This document shows positions 19,471-27,209 of a DNA stretch of 63,047 bases, piece by piece. The stretch spans positions 1 through 63,047 of the forward strand of contig JAHDGF010000024.1 in assembly GCA_020627785.1 (NCBI GenBank), read 5' to 3'. Every line of letters begins with the position of its first letter. The first letter of the stretch is position 1. A program made the translations under genes and the position numbers. The stretch is from Saprospiraceae bacterium. GTDB taxonomy: Bacteria > Bacteroidota > Bacteroidia > Chitinophagales > Saprospiraceae. The notes below the pieces were generated by a model. It ran no database searches. It had not been told where the DNA came from and saw only the letters and a program-made list of their open reading frames with translations.

Positions 19471-19995
19471 ATGAGAAGATTTAAGGCTAGAACGTATCGT
19501 ACAATTGATCAAAGCTCGATGGCAGATGTTGGTTTTCTATTGCTAATTTTCTTCCTTGTTTCTACCACCATAGCCACGGATAAAGGAATATTGGTCAAAT
19601 TACCTCCATATGATCCAGACGTTCCTCCAGCTCTTACTTCCAATAGGAACTATTGCAAAATTCATTTGAATGCTTCCAATGAAATCATGATTGAAAACGA
19701 ATATTCATCTATAAGCGAAATAAAACCCTTTGTTAAGAAATTTATCATGAACCCAAACCGTAATTATATGTACGCAGAAAGGCCAAATAAGGCAGTTATT
19801 GCTATAAATAATGACCGTGCAAGTCTGTATGGGGATTATTTAGCTCTTTACAATGAAGTTAAAGGAGCGTATAACGAGTTGTGGAATGAAAAAGCCTTAA
19901 CTCTATTTTCCAAACCCTTGAATCAATGTACAAAAGAAGAAAAAGGTAAAGTAAAGAAAATGATTCCTTTAGTAATTTCTGAAATGGAACAATAG
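19471..19995 (+). CDS. ExbD/TolR-family biopolymer transport protein
   Basis: A 174-aa inner-membrane protein with a short basic cytoplasmic tail, one membrane helix (about 20-40) and a periplasmic domain. The helix begins SSMADVGFLLLIFFLVSTT; its Asp (about residue 21) is the conserved proton-channel residue of ExbD/TolR. It should work with an ExbB partner to transmit proton-motive force to TonB or a Tol/Gld-like machine, but no exbB lies in the window, so it must pair with a protein encoded elsewhere. It stands alone on the plus strand, with a TAnnTTTG element 25 bases upstream, and converges on the NUDIX gene (six bases apart). Confidence 0.85.
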   Translation: MRRFKARTYRTIDQSSMADVGFLLLIFFLVSTTIATDKGILVKLPPYDPDVPPALTSNRNYCKIHLNASNEIMIENEYSSISEIKPFVKKFIMNPNRNYMYAERPNKAVIAINNDRASLYGDYLALYNEVKGAYNELWNEKALTLFSKPLNQCTKEEKGKVKKMIPLVISEMEQ

Positions 19996-20001
19996 TAAAA
20001 T

Positions 20002-20634
20002 CTATTTCGAAGCAAGGTACGATTCAACGATGTTACGTATGTTGATATACATCGGATTATAATTTTTCAGAAAATCTTTTGGATCTACCCACTTCGCTTT
20101 TTCAATATCCTCTTCTAATTGCGGTATTAACTTGCCGGTGTACTCCGTTTTCATTTCGTACCAGTGAGATAGCTTCAATGCTCTTTTCTGTTGCTTACTT
20201 CTAAATAGGTGATATGTTTTACCAACTTTGGTCGTAATTGTCAATTCATCAACACCCGTTTCTTCCATAACTTCTCTTAATGCACCCTCTCGTTTTTTCT
20301 CACCTTTTTCAATTTTACCTTTCGGCAAATCCCAAGACCCTCTTCTAAAAATGGTTAACAGTTCCTTTTCTTTATTGAATACTAGTCCTCCACCAGCATG
20401 AATTACATCTACTACTTTAAAAAATTCATCACGTAATTTCTTAAGGTCATTACTGTGTAAAATCACTCGATTGATTTTAGAATTCTTTTCCAAGAGATCG
20501 ATGAATTGGAGAAATTCTTTCGTTTTTCCCATGTACTTAGTTACTAATGTTTTAGTATCAGCCAACCATTGATCTTGTATCGCTATGGGATCCACTAAAA
20601 TCAGTGGTTTTTCATTTATGTAAATTTTGTACAT
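20002..20634 (-). CDS. NUDIX hydrolase
   Basis: A 210-aa NUDIX protein. The complete NUDIX box GX5EX7REUXEEXGU begins GKIEKGEKKREGALRE and ends with MEETGV (about residues 101-123), so metal-dependent pyrophosphohydrolase activity on a nucleoside-diphosphate-linked compound is expected. The first 75 residues form an extra N-terminal domain common in Bacteroidota members; the substrate cannot be read from sequence. It diverges from pyrE with only 27 bases between the two ATGs, so the promoters must overlap or extend into the coding sequences. Confidence 0.87.
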   Translation of the reverse strand: MYKIYINEKPLILVDPIAIQDQWLADTKTLVTKYMGKTKEFLQFIDLLEKNSKINRVILHSNDLKKLRDEFFKVVDVIHAGGGLVFNKEKELLTIFRRGSWDLPKGKIEKGEKKREGALREVMEETGVDELTITTKVGKTYHLFRSKQQKRALKLSHWYEMKTEYTGKLIPQLEEDIEKAKWVDPKDFLKNYNPMYINIRNIVESYLASK

Positions 20635-20661
20635 TGATCTAAATTTAACGAACTATTATAC

Positions 20662-21291
20662 ATGGAAAATGTAGCTCGACATATTGCTCAAAAACTATTG
20701 CAAATAAATGCAATTAAACTCAGTCCACAAAAGCCTTTTACTTGGGCAAGTGGAATACTTAGCCCTATTTATTGCGACAATCGGTTGACATTAAATTTTC
20801 CAGAGTTTCGCACCTACATTGCTGACGCTTTTGCAAAAGTAATATCTGAATACAATTACGATAAAATTGCTGGTATTGCTACGGCAGGAATACCGCATGG
20901 TGCTTTACTTGCCGATAAAGTTCAGAAACCTTATTTATACGTACGGAGCAAAGCAAAAGGACACGGAAGACAAAATATGATTGAAGGTGTCCTTAATCAG
21001 GATGAGCAAATAATTATGGTAGAAGACCTCATAAGTACGGGCATGAGCAGTCTAAAAGCAGTAGATGCAATCCGTGAAGGGGGTGGAAAAACCGATTTAG
21101 TCCTATCAATATTTAATTATGGATTTTCTTCCGCAGTAGAAGCTTTTGAAGCTAAAAAATGTAATTTTGTCTCGCTTTCTAACTATGACATCCTGTTAGA
21201 AGAGGCAGTAAAAATTGGCCATCTTGAAGATAAAGACCTAGACTTACTGAAAAGATGGAAAACAGATCCTAAATCTTGGAATATCAATTAA
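20662..21291 (+). CDS. pyrE: Orotate phosphoribosyltransferase
   Basis: A 209-aa orotate phosphoribosyltransferase, which joins orotate to PRPP to give OMP in de novo pyrimidine synthesis. The PRPP-binding motif IIMVEDLISTGMSS (about residues 115-128) and the N-terminal FTWASGILSPIYCDNR stretch are characteristic; length is normal. It is the first gene of a plus-strand run: the M42 peptidase gene follows after seven bases and then a membrane-protein gene overlaps that stop, so they are likely co-transcribed although their functions are not obviously linked. Confidence 0.95.
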   Translation: MENVARHIAQKLLQINAIKLSPQKPFTWASGILSPIYCDNRLTLNFPEFRTYIADAFAKVISEYNYDKIAGIATAGIPHGALLADKVQKPYLYVRSKAKGHGRQNMIEGVLNQDEQIIMVEDLISTGMSSLKAVDAIREGGGKTDLVLSIFNYGFSSAVEAFEAKKCNFVSLSNYDILLEEAVKIGHLEDKDLDLLKRWKTDPKSWNIN

Positions 21292-21298
21292 CAATTAG

Positions 21299-22378
21299 AT
21301 GAAGTTTTTAACGAAAAAATCAAGAGCATTTCTCTACGAGTATATGAATAATGCCGCACCTACGGGTCATGAGGCATCTGGACAAAAGATATGGTTAGAC
21401 TATATAAAGTCTTTTGTTGATGAAGTACATATCGATAATTATGGAACAGCGTATGGGGTCATTAATCCTGGTGCTCCTTATAAAGTGGCTATTGAAGCTC
21501 ATGCTGATGAAATTGCATGGTATGTCAATCACATATCTGATAATGGGTACATAAATGTAATCCGAAACGGTGGTTCTGATCACATGATTGCTCCTTCAAT
21601 GAGAGTGCATATCCACACTAAAAAAGGCCCAGTTAAAGGAGTATTTGGTTGGCCAGCAATTCATACGAGAAGAGGGAAAGCTTCAGATCCGGCGCTTAAG
21701 CTAGAAAATATCTTTGTTGATGTTGGAGCGAAGGATAAAGAGGAAGTTCTGAAAATGGGAATCCATGTCGGTTGTGTTTTGACTTTCGTAGATGAATTTG
21801 ACGAATTAAACGGTGAATACTTTTATGGGAAAGCCTTAGATAATAAAATGGGTGGATTCTGTATTGCAGAAGTTGGTCGGTTATTAAAAAAGAATAAAAT
21901 TAAGTTACCCTACAGCTTGTATATTATAAATGCGGTTCAAGAAGAAATAGGTCTAAGAGGAGCCGAGATGATTGCTGCAGCAATTCAACCTGATGTTGCG
22001 ATTGTAACCGATGTAACTCATGATACAACAACGCCATTGTTAAAGACAAAAGAGTTAGGAGAGATTAAGTGTGGGTTAGGTCCTTCACTCGCCTATGCAC
22101 CAGCTGTCCAAAGAAATTTACTTGATTTAATCATTGATACAGCGAATAAGAAAAAGATACCTTTCCAGCGTTCTGCATCTTCTAGAAGTACTGGGACAGA
22201 TACGGATGCGTTTGCTTATTCATCAGGAGGTATTCCTTCTGCTTTAATTTCATTACCACTGAAATATATGCACACAACCGTTGAAATGGCAGCTGTTTCT
22301 GATGTGGAAAATGTTACTAAGTTAATTTATGAGACCTTGTTGAAAATAAAAAAGGGTCATAATTTTAAGTACTTTTAA
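21299..22378 (+). CDS. M42-family aminopeptidase
   Basis: A 359-aa dinuclear-metal aminopeptidase of family M42 (glutamyl aminopeptidase/PepA or FrvX type), expected to form a cytosolic dodecameric shell that trims peptides. Likely metal ligands and catalytic residues are visible: His in EAHADEIAW, Asp in LDNKMGG, the Glu pair in VQEEIGLRG, Asp in IVTDVTHDT and His in LKYMHTTVEM. Many annotation systems label this family endoglucanase, which is a historical error. It lies seven bases after pyrE. Confidence 0.92.
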   Translation: MKFLTKKSRAFLYEYMNNAAPTGHEASGQKIWLDYIKSFVDEVHIDNYGTAYGVINPGAPYKVAIEAHADEIAWYVNHISDNGYINVIRNGGSDHMIAPSMRVHIHTKKGPVKGVFGWPAIHTRRGKASDPALKLENIFVDVGAKDKEEVLKMGIHVGCVLTFVDEFDELNGEYFYGKALDNKMGGFCIAEVGRLLKKNKIKLPYSLYIINAVQEEIGLRGAEMIAAAIQPDVAIVTDVTHDTTTPLLKTKELGEIKCGLGPSLAYAPAVQRNLLDLIIDTANKKKIPFQRSASSRSTGTDTDAFAYSSGGIPSALISLPLKYMHTTVEMAAVSDVENVTKLIYETLLKIKKGHNFKYF

Positions 22379-22381
22379 TGA

Positions 22382-23230
22382 GTGTGGAAATATCTCCGAG
22401 CTCTTATAAATCTATACTTATATTCTAGCTTACATATCGCTTTATGTGCTGGACTCTTAGGTATTGAAACATACCTCGTCCTCCGTCAAGAAGTGGATTT
22501 AAACTTAATACTTTGTTTGGCCTTAGGCACACTGGCTGTTTATGCCTTACATCGGATTGTTGGTATTAGTAAAACGGTTGCTCTTTCAGATCAAGGAAGA
22601 TTTAAACTTATCGCAAAGTATAAGAGTCATCTTTTCATTTATTTCGTACTCTCAAGTATTGTATTTGTTTACTTTTTCCTAGCCCTTGATAAGAGTAAAA
22701 TGGTTCTATTTTCAGCTGCTTGTCTCCCTACCTTGCTCTACATTCTTCCTGTATTTCCAAAAGGAAAAAGACTGAGAGATTATCCCTTTATTAAAATCTT
22801 TGTTATTGCTATTGTATGGTCTTATTTGACAATAGTTGTCCCAGCTGCAGGTCAAATAGATTTTTTACTATCTTTTCTTTTAATCGAGCGAATTTTGTTT
22901 TTCTTGGCCATTACCATTCCATTTGATATTAGGGACATGAAGGTTGATAACAATACAGGTGTACCAACCTTAATCCATCAATTAGGTGTCAAAAAAAGTA
23001 AATCATTAGCTATCCTTTTTCTATTGATTTCGACTATAATTTTACTCTATTTACAAAAAGTTGGTTTGATAGACTTTGAATACCTTATGGCCTTGATATT
23101 AACGTATGGATTTGCTGGCACTCTTATCATTATTTCAAATTCCAATAGACATGATTGGTTTTATACCGGATTAATCGATGGCACTATCGGAATTAGAATC
23201 ATCGCATATAGTTTGTTACTTTTGGTTTAA
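22382..23230 (+). CDS. UbiA-superfamily-like integral membrane protein
   Basis: A 282-aa polytopic membrane protein with seven to nine hydrophobic segments. The segment DIRDMKVDNNTGVPTL (about residues 180-195) matches the second aspartate-rich motif of UbiA prenyltransferases. The first motif (NDxxDxxxD) is not visible: the matching region reads LAVYALHRIVG. It is therefore a divergent superfamily member, and prenyl transfer is not assured. It starts at GTG 22382; an ATG four bases earlier that overlaps the M42 stop opens only a 17-codon frame. Two small secreted-protein genes follow closely. Confidence 0.65.
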   Translation: MWKYLRALINLYLYSSLHIALCAGLLGIETYLVLRQEVDLNLILCLALGTLAVYALHRIVGISKTVALSDQGRFKLIAKYKSHLFIYFVLSSIVFVYFFLALDKSKMVLFSAACLPTLLYILPVFPKGKRLRDYPFIKIFVIAIVWSYLTIVVPAAGQIDFLLSFLLIERILFFLAITIPFDIRDMKVDNNTGVPTLIHQLGVKKSKSLAILFLLISTIILLYLQKVGLIDFEYLMALILTYGFAGTLIIISNSNRHDWFYTGLIDGTIGIRIIAYSLLLLV

Positions 23231-23242
23231 ACTTCAACCTCT

Positions 23243-23902
23243 ATGAAATACCTTTTTGCTTTCTGCATCATATTAATGGGTAGCTTGACCATTCTAGCAC
23301 AAGAGGATAAAAGATCTAATTCAAATGAATTAGATGAACGAAAGACACTAGAATTTGGTATTGATGTCACTTCAGCCTTGTCTAAGTTTGTGGGAAATGA
23401 GGCCTTAGAAATAGACGCCATTCCCTTCTTAATAAGATTTCATAATAAAGGAGGGGGAGCTTTTAGATTAGGGATTGGCGGAATTATAAATAGAGGCGAG
23501 TTTACCGATTTAGTGACGGGCGTTATTAGGCAAACAAGTGTCACTTCAGGTAGTCTTAAGGTTGGTTTTGAAAAAAATGTTTACAGTAAAGAAAAGCTGT
23601 CTTTCTACTATGGTCTTGATATTCTGGGATTCTATGAAAGAGATGAAGTTACAGCAGCTAACTTTTTTCCAATTGACTTGATCAAAACAATCAACAGAAT
23701 TGGAGCTGGCCCTTTTTTAGGTATAAGTTATTCCATAAACCCAAGGATTCGACTGACAACAGAAGCTAGTATTTCAATTTTTGTTGAAGAATCAAAAACA
23801 ATAGAAAGAATTAATAATCAAGAAGAAGTAGTGGCATCTGACTCTGGTTTGTCTGGAGGAGTAAATCCGCCATTCTCACTTTTTATCAATGCTAGATTTT
23901 GA
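23243..23902 (+). CDS. Hypothetical outer-membrane beta-barrel-like protein
   Basis: A 219-aa exported protein that I do not recognise as a named family. It has a signal peptide (about 1-19, ending ILAQ) and then alternating amphipathic strands (FRLGIGGIINRG, LSFYYGLDILGFYE, GAGPFLGISYSI) with a terminal aromatic residue (FINARF), the pattern of small outer-membrane barrels. The gene is 12 bases after the UbiA-like gene, and the next gene, of the same kind, overlaps its stop. The pair probably arose by duplication or acts together, but similarity between them is only in pattern. Confidence 0.6.
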   Translation: MKYLFAFCIILMGSLTILAQEDKRSNSNELDERKTLEFGIDVTSALSKFVGNEALEIDAIPFLIRFHNKGGGAFRLGIGGIINRGEFTDLVTGVIRQTSVTSGSLKVGFEKNVYSKEKLSFYYGLDILGFYERDEVTAANFFPIDLIKTINRIGAGPFLGISYSINPRIRLTTEASISIFVEESKTIERINNQEEVVASDSGLSGGVNPPFSLFINARF

Positions 23903-24474
23903 GGGCACTAATAAACATATTTTGCTTTCTTTTTATTCTGTTCAACGCTGGAACTCTTCATAGCCAGGAAACAGAAAATCCAGAACATAAAGTTCAAGAA
24001 CCAATCTTAGAAACTCAGATAAATTTGGGTTCAATGGTGTCTCAATTTATCCCATTTGGAAATGCAAACTTTAGATCAGGCCCATTTTATATCAATTGGC
24101 TTAGCGGAGAAAATAACAATCTCTTTCGAGTGAGTATAGGTGCGAAAATTGAAGAATCTTTGGATTTTTTTGATAGTGATCGGGACTATGTAGCGCTTGG
24201 TGTTGGATACACAAAGCGAATTAGGCTAAATAATAGTTTTGTGTTTGATCAGTCCATTTTGTTCACCGCTTACTCAGGTGGACTTAATATTCCTCAATCT
24301 AGTTTTTCGGCGAAAGGAGCAATTGGGATTTGTGTGGGATTTGCTCCTTACTACCAGGTAGCTGATAGAATTAAAATTGGTACTGAAATGCTCCTCTTTT
24401 TAGGCTATGGCGAGAAATTTAGCGCGAATGTTGTACCTCCAATCGCCCTAAATTTTGCAGTTCGAATCAAGTAG
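23899..24474 (+). CDS. Hypothetical outer-membrane beta-barrel-like protein
   Basis: A 191-aa exported protein of unknown function. It begins at TTG 23899, which overlaps the preceding TGA (TTGA); the frame opens with a signal peptide (about 1-23, ending LHSQ). The mature part has barrel-like strands (FRVSIGAKI, YVALGVGYTKRIRL, IGICVGFAPYYQVA) and ends NFAVRIK. It resembles the preceding protein in size and layout. The four-base overlap suggests translational coupling. It closes the pyrE-M42-UbiA-like run; a gap of about 117 bases separates it from the cytochrome c peroxidase gene. Confidence 0.58.
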   Translation: MRALINIFCFLFILFNAGTLHSQETENPEHKVQEPILETQINLGSMVSQFIPFGNANFRSGPFYINWLSGENNNLFRVSIGAKIEESLDFFDSDRDYVALGVGYTKRIRLNNSFVFDQSILFTAYSGGLNIPQSSFSAKGAIGICVGFAPYYQVADRIKIGTEMLLFLGYGEKFSANVVPPIALNFAVRIK

Positions 24475-24591
24475 GATGTTTAATTAAAGTTTTTCAATGC
24501 ATAGAAAAAGACAATAATTCGAATTTAGGACAACTTTTTGCTGATTTACAACGTATTATTTTAAATTACAAGTAGATATAACATATGTATC

Positions 24592-25758
24592 ATGAATAAT
24601 TTTCAACACTCTATTGCTTTTCTAGGATTAGTATGCCTTTTATTTATTGGTTGCGACAAAGAACGTACAACCAATTTAGAGCTGAAAGTCCCAACCTTAC
24701 CTGAGGAATCCTACGATTATGTCACAGAACAAGAAGACCTGACTTTTCTTACTTTACCCTCGGCTGAATTGATTGGTAGTATTATTGAAACTGAGTTCGG
24801 TGAAATCTTCATTGGATCTAGCGCACCCAAAATTAGAACTGAAGTATCAAGCAACGAGTCTGCTACACTAGGTCGGGTTTTGTTTTATGATCCTATTTTG
24901 TCAAAGAACAATAGCATTGCATGTGCTAGTTGTCATGCTCAATCTAAAGCTTTTTCCGATGGTGTAAAAAGTAGTGTAGGATTTGGTGGGGCCATGACAC
25001 CAAGAAACTCAATGGCTTTTCCAAACTTAGCTTTCAACAATAATTTCTTTTGGGACAGCAGACAGAACAGTCTTGGTTCACTCATCTCAGAACCCATTAC
25101 CAATCACATAGAAATGGGTATGGAAGATTTTGATGAGTTAATAAAGAAAATTAATGATCAAGCTTATTATCCTGAATTATTCTACGAAGCTTATGGAACA
25201 ACAGAAGTTACTCAAGAAAACATTGGATTGGCTATTACAGATTTCTTAGCGTCAATTACTTCTACGGAAACCACTTTTGATCGCGCCATTGAAGATGATT
25301 TTGCTGAATATACTGAATTGCAAAAACTAGGGATGGCTCTATTCTTTAGTACTAAAACTCAATGTAGTTCTTGTCATGCTGGAGTTAATTTTGCAGCGGA
25401 TGATGGGCAAGGAAGTGAATACCAAATTACTTCAGGGACTGCAAACATTGGTCTTGATGTAAATTACGAAGACAATGGAATGACCGCAGGCCAATTCAAG
25501 ATTCCTTCTTTAAGAAATATCGCTTTAACAGCGCCATATATGCATGATGGAAGATTTGAAACTTTAAGAGCTGTTCTTGATCATTACAATGGAAAAGTCC
25601 AGCCACATGCTAATTTGGACGATAAGTTAATCAACAATGGTATACCTCAAAGATTAAATTTAAGTTCATTAGAACTAGATGCATTAGAGGCATTTTTACA
25701 TACTTTAACCGATACGGAATTAATGACTAATCCTAAGTTTTCAAATCCGTTCTTGTAG
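24592..25758 (+). CDS. Di-haem cytochrome c peroxidase family lipoprotein
   Basis: A 388-aa di-haem protein of the bacterial cytochrome c peroxidase/MauG family. Two c-type haem sites are present, CASCH (about 110) and CSSCH (about 260), and MHDGRFETLRAVLDHY is typical of the C-terminal haem domain. An N-terminal lipobox (LLFIGC) indicates a lipid-anchored periplasmic or outer-membrane protein. Family members reduce hydrogen peroxide using electrons from small cytochromes, or oxidise protein residues; which applies here is unknown. The gene is monocistronic and ends before a strong bidirectional terminator. Confidence 0.9.
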   Translation: MNNFQHSIAFLGLVCLLFIGCDKERTTNLELKVPTLPEESYDYVTEQEDLTFLTLPSAELIGSIIETEFGEIFIGSSAPKIRTEVSSNESATLGRVLFYDPILSKNNSIACASCHAQSKAFSDGVKSSVGFGGAMTPRNSMAFPNLAFNNNFFWDSRQNSLGSLISEPITNHIEMGMEDFDELIKKINDQAYYPELFYEAYGTTEVTQENIGLAITDFLASITSTETTFDRAIEDDFAEYTELQKLGMALFFSTKTQCSSCHAGVNFAADDGQGSEYQITSGTANIGLDVNYEDNGMTAGQFKIPSLRNIALTAPYMHDGRFETLRAVLDHYNGKVQPHANLDDKLINNGIPQRLNLSSLELDALEAFLHTLTDTELMTNPKFSNPFL

Positions 25759-25765
25759 GATACTT

Positions 25766-25801
25766 TCTATTAAAGACAAAAAATCTATTAAAGACAAAAA
25801 A
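25766..25801. repeat. Tandem 18-base duplication
   Basis: Two perfect adjacent copies of TCTATTAAAGACAAAAAA lie between the cytochrome c peroxidase stop and the terminator hairpin. It looks like a recent slippage duplication. The A-run of the second copy also serves as the U-tract of the terminator on the minus strand. Confidence 0.85.
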
Positions 25802-25842
25802 AATAAGGGTCTTTGCAAATTGCAAAGACCCTTATTTTTTTA
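25795..25842. terminator. Bidirectional Rho-independent terminator
   Basis: A perfect 17-base inverted repeat (25802-25818 with 25820-25836) begins AATAAGGGTCTTTGCAA and is flanked by an A-run on the left and a T-run on the right. It would stop the plus-strand cytochrome c peroxidase transcript and the convergent minus-strand transcript of the DUF4412-like gene. Confidence 0.92.
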
Positions 25843-25859
25843 TTTGCGAAAGCGAATGT

Positions 25860-26561
25860 TTAAAAACCTCCACCCATCTGGCCCATCTTCGTCTGAAATT
25901 CCTCCCAAGTCATTTTCTGATAACCTCTTGAATTAAATTCAAAAGCATCATCCTCAACTTCTTCCTCAAATTGGACAGTTGTAATGGTCATATTCATTTC
26001 TGCCGCATTCATTTGATATTCTAAAGGGAATCCTTCTATATCAATTTTATCCAATCCTTGAATCATTTTATTGCTTGCTTTCAAATCCTTTGCTATGTAC
26101 ATAATCATTGAATATGCGTTCTCATCCTCTCCTACAGTGAGTACTGCCTTTGTACATGTATACCCCATAATCTCTTTCGTTACATTTTCGTCATATTCTA
26201 TTTCATACTCTGGGATTTCTGCATTTTTAGCTGCATCAAATTTATCTCTTTCTTCTTTAGAACTTTCGATCTGCATCTTGTTACCCATGGCATTCATGTA
26301 TACCATCATGCTTTCATCCTCGTTCCCTACAATGGTGGTCATTTCAACCATGCCGCCCATCATATTGGCTTTAACCATTGATTTTTCTGGAGTGAAATAG
26401 TATTCGGTTTGTGTACCTTTCATCATTTGAATGAAGGGGGCGATTTCTGCATTTTCTGATGAAACTTCAGTGATTTCCATCTTTATAAATCCAGATTCTT
26501 GAGCTATTGCTGTTTGGAAAGAAACAAAACAAACAAGAGCGTAGAGAAGAATTTTTTTCAT
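25860..26561 (-). CDS. Secreted DUF4412-like protein
   Basis: A 233-aa exported protein with a signal peptide (about 1-20, ending TAIAQ). The mature part is rich in Met and acidic residues (KANMMGGMVEMTTI, MMVYMNAMGNKMQIE) and then has GYTCTKAVLTVGED, the pattern of DUF4412/GLPGLI-like periplasmic proteins, which resemble lipoprotein carriers of the LolA fold. Function is unknown. The Met-rich composition could suggest metal (copper) contact, but that is speculation. It lies 90 bases downstream of the exonuclease gene on the same strand and ends at the bidirectional terminator. Confidence 0.65.
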   Translation of the reverse strand: MKKILLYALVCFVSFQTAIAQESGFIKMEITEVSSENAEIAPFIQMMKGTQTEYYFTPEKSMVKANMMGGMVEMTTIVGNEDESMMVYMNAMGNKMQIESSKEERDKFDAAKNAEIPEYEIEYDENVTKEIMGYTCTKAVLTVGEDENAYSMIMYIAKDLKASNKMIQGLDKIDIEGFPLEYQMNAAEMNMTITTVQFEEEVEDDAFEFNSRGYQKMTWEEFQTKMGQMGGGF

Positions 26562-26651
26562 TTTAAGTTTATTGTTTAATTATTAAAACTGCTATCTGCT
26601 TTAAGTTAGTTCCAGTGAGTTCTTAATTATCTATTAAAGTCAGGAATTTTT

Positions 26652-27206
26652 CTACCAAACGATGACCCATTCGTCCAAATATTTAGAAAAAACCTTACCT
26701 AGGTTGATGGCATCTGAAATAGCTCTGTGATGTACTCCTTCAAATTCGAAACCCTCTTTTTTTACCGTTGCTTTTAAACCAGATTTGTCTTGACCTATAT
26801 TTCCTTTGATGGTATTGTATTGAGACTTCACATTGATAAAATAGTCTACCCAATCGAAATCCATTTTATGTAGTTTGCAATTATCGCGTAAGATCCTTTT
26901 GTCAAAGTCACCCCAAGCACAGAGAACATAGTCGCACTCTCCTACTCCGATCCATGATTTAAATTGATCCACCACCTTAGGATACTTATCGGCCATATCT
27001 ACATTTTCTTGAGATATCTTTGTTAAAGATTTACAAAATCCAGATAAGATTGGATTTACATCGGGTCTCACAAATTTGTTAAATTCAGAAATTAGCTCCC
27101 CATAATCATTGATCATGACTGCTCCTATTTCAATTACCTCATTGATGCCCTTTGGAGGCTTACCTCTCCAACAAGTAGCTTCAATATCATATATTATGTA
27201 TCGCAA
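26652..27206 (-). CDS. DEDDh 3'-5' exonuclease (ERI-1/KapD-like)
   Basis: A 184-aa DEDDh exonuclease of the ERI-1/KapD type. Visible residues are the Asp-Glu pair in YDIEATCW, the Asp in AWGDFDKRIL and the His/Asp pair in HHRAISDAINLG. The protein is essentially the catalytic domain alone. Such enzymes trim RNA 3' ends or single-stranded DNA; which one is not visible. It starts at TTG 27204-27206, three bases after the stop of the acyltransferase gene, so the two are probably co-translated. Part of a minus-strand set engB - acyltransferase - exonuclease. Confidence 0.85.
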   Translation of the reverse strand: MRYIIYDIEATCWRGKPPKGINEVIEIGAVMINDYGELISEFNKFVRPDVNPILSGFCKSLTKISQENVDMADKYPKVVDQFKSWIGVGECDYVLCAWGDFDKRILRDNCKLHKMDFDWVDYFINVKSQYNTIKGNIGQDKSGLKATVKKEGFEFEGVHHRAISDAINLGKVFSKYLDEWVIVW

Positions 27207-27209
27207 ATT

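Noticed and set aside
22378..22431. ATG overlapping the M42 stop as start of the UbiA-like gene
   Set aside because: It lies in another frame and ends after 17 codons; GTG 22382 is in the long frame.
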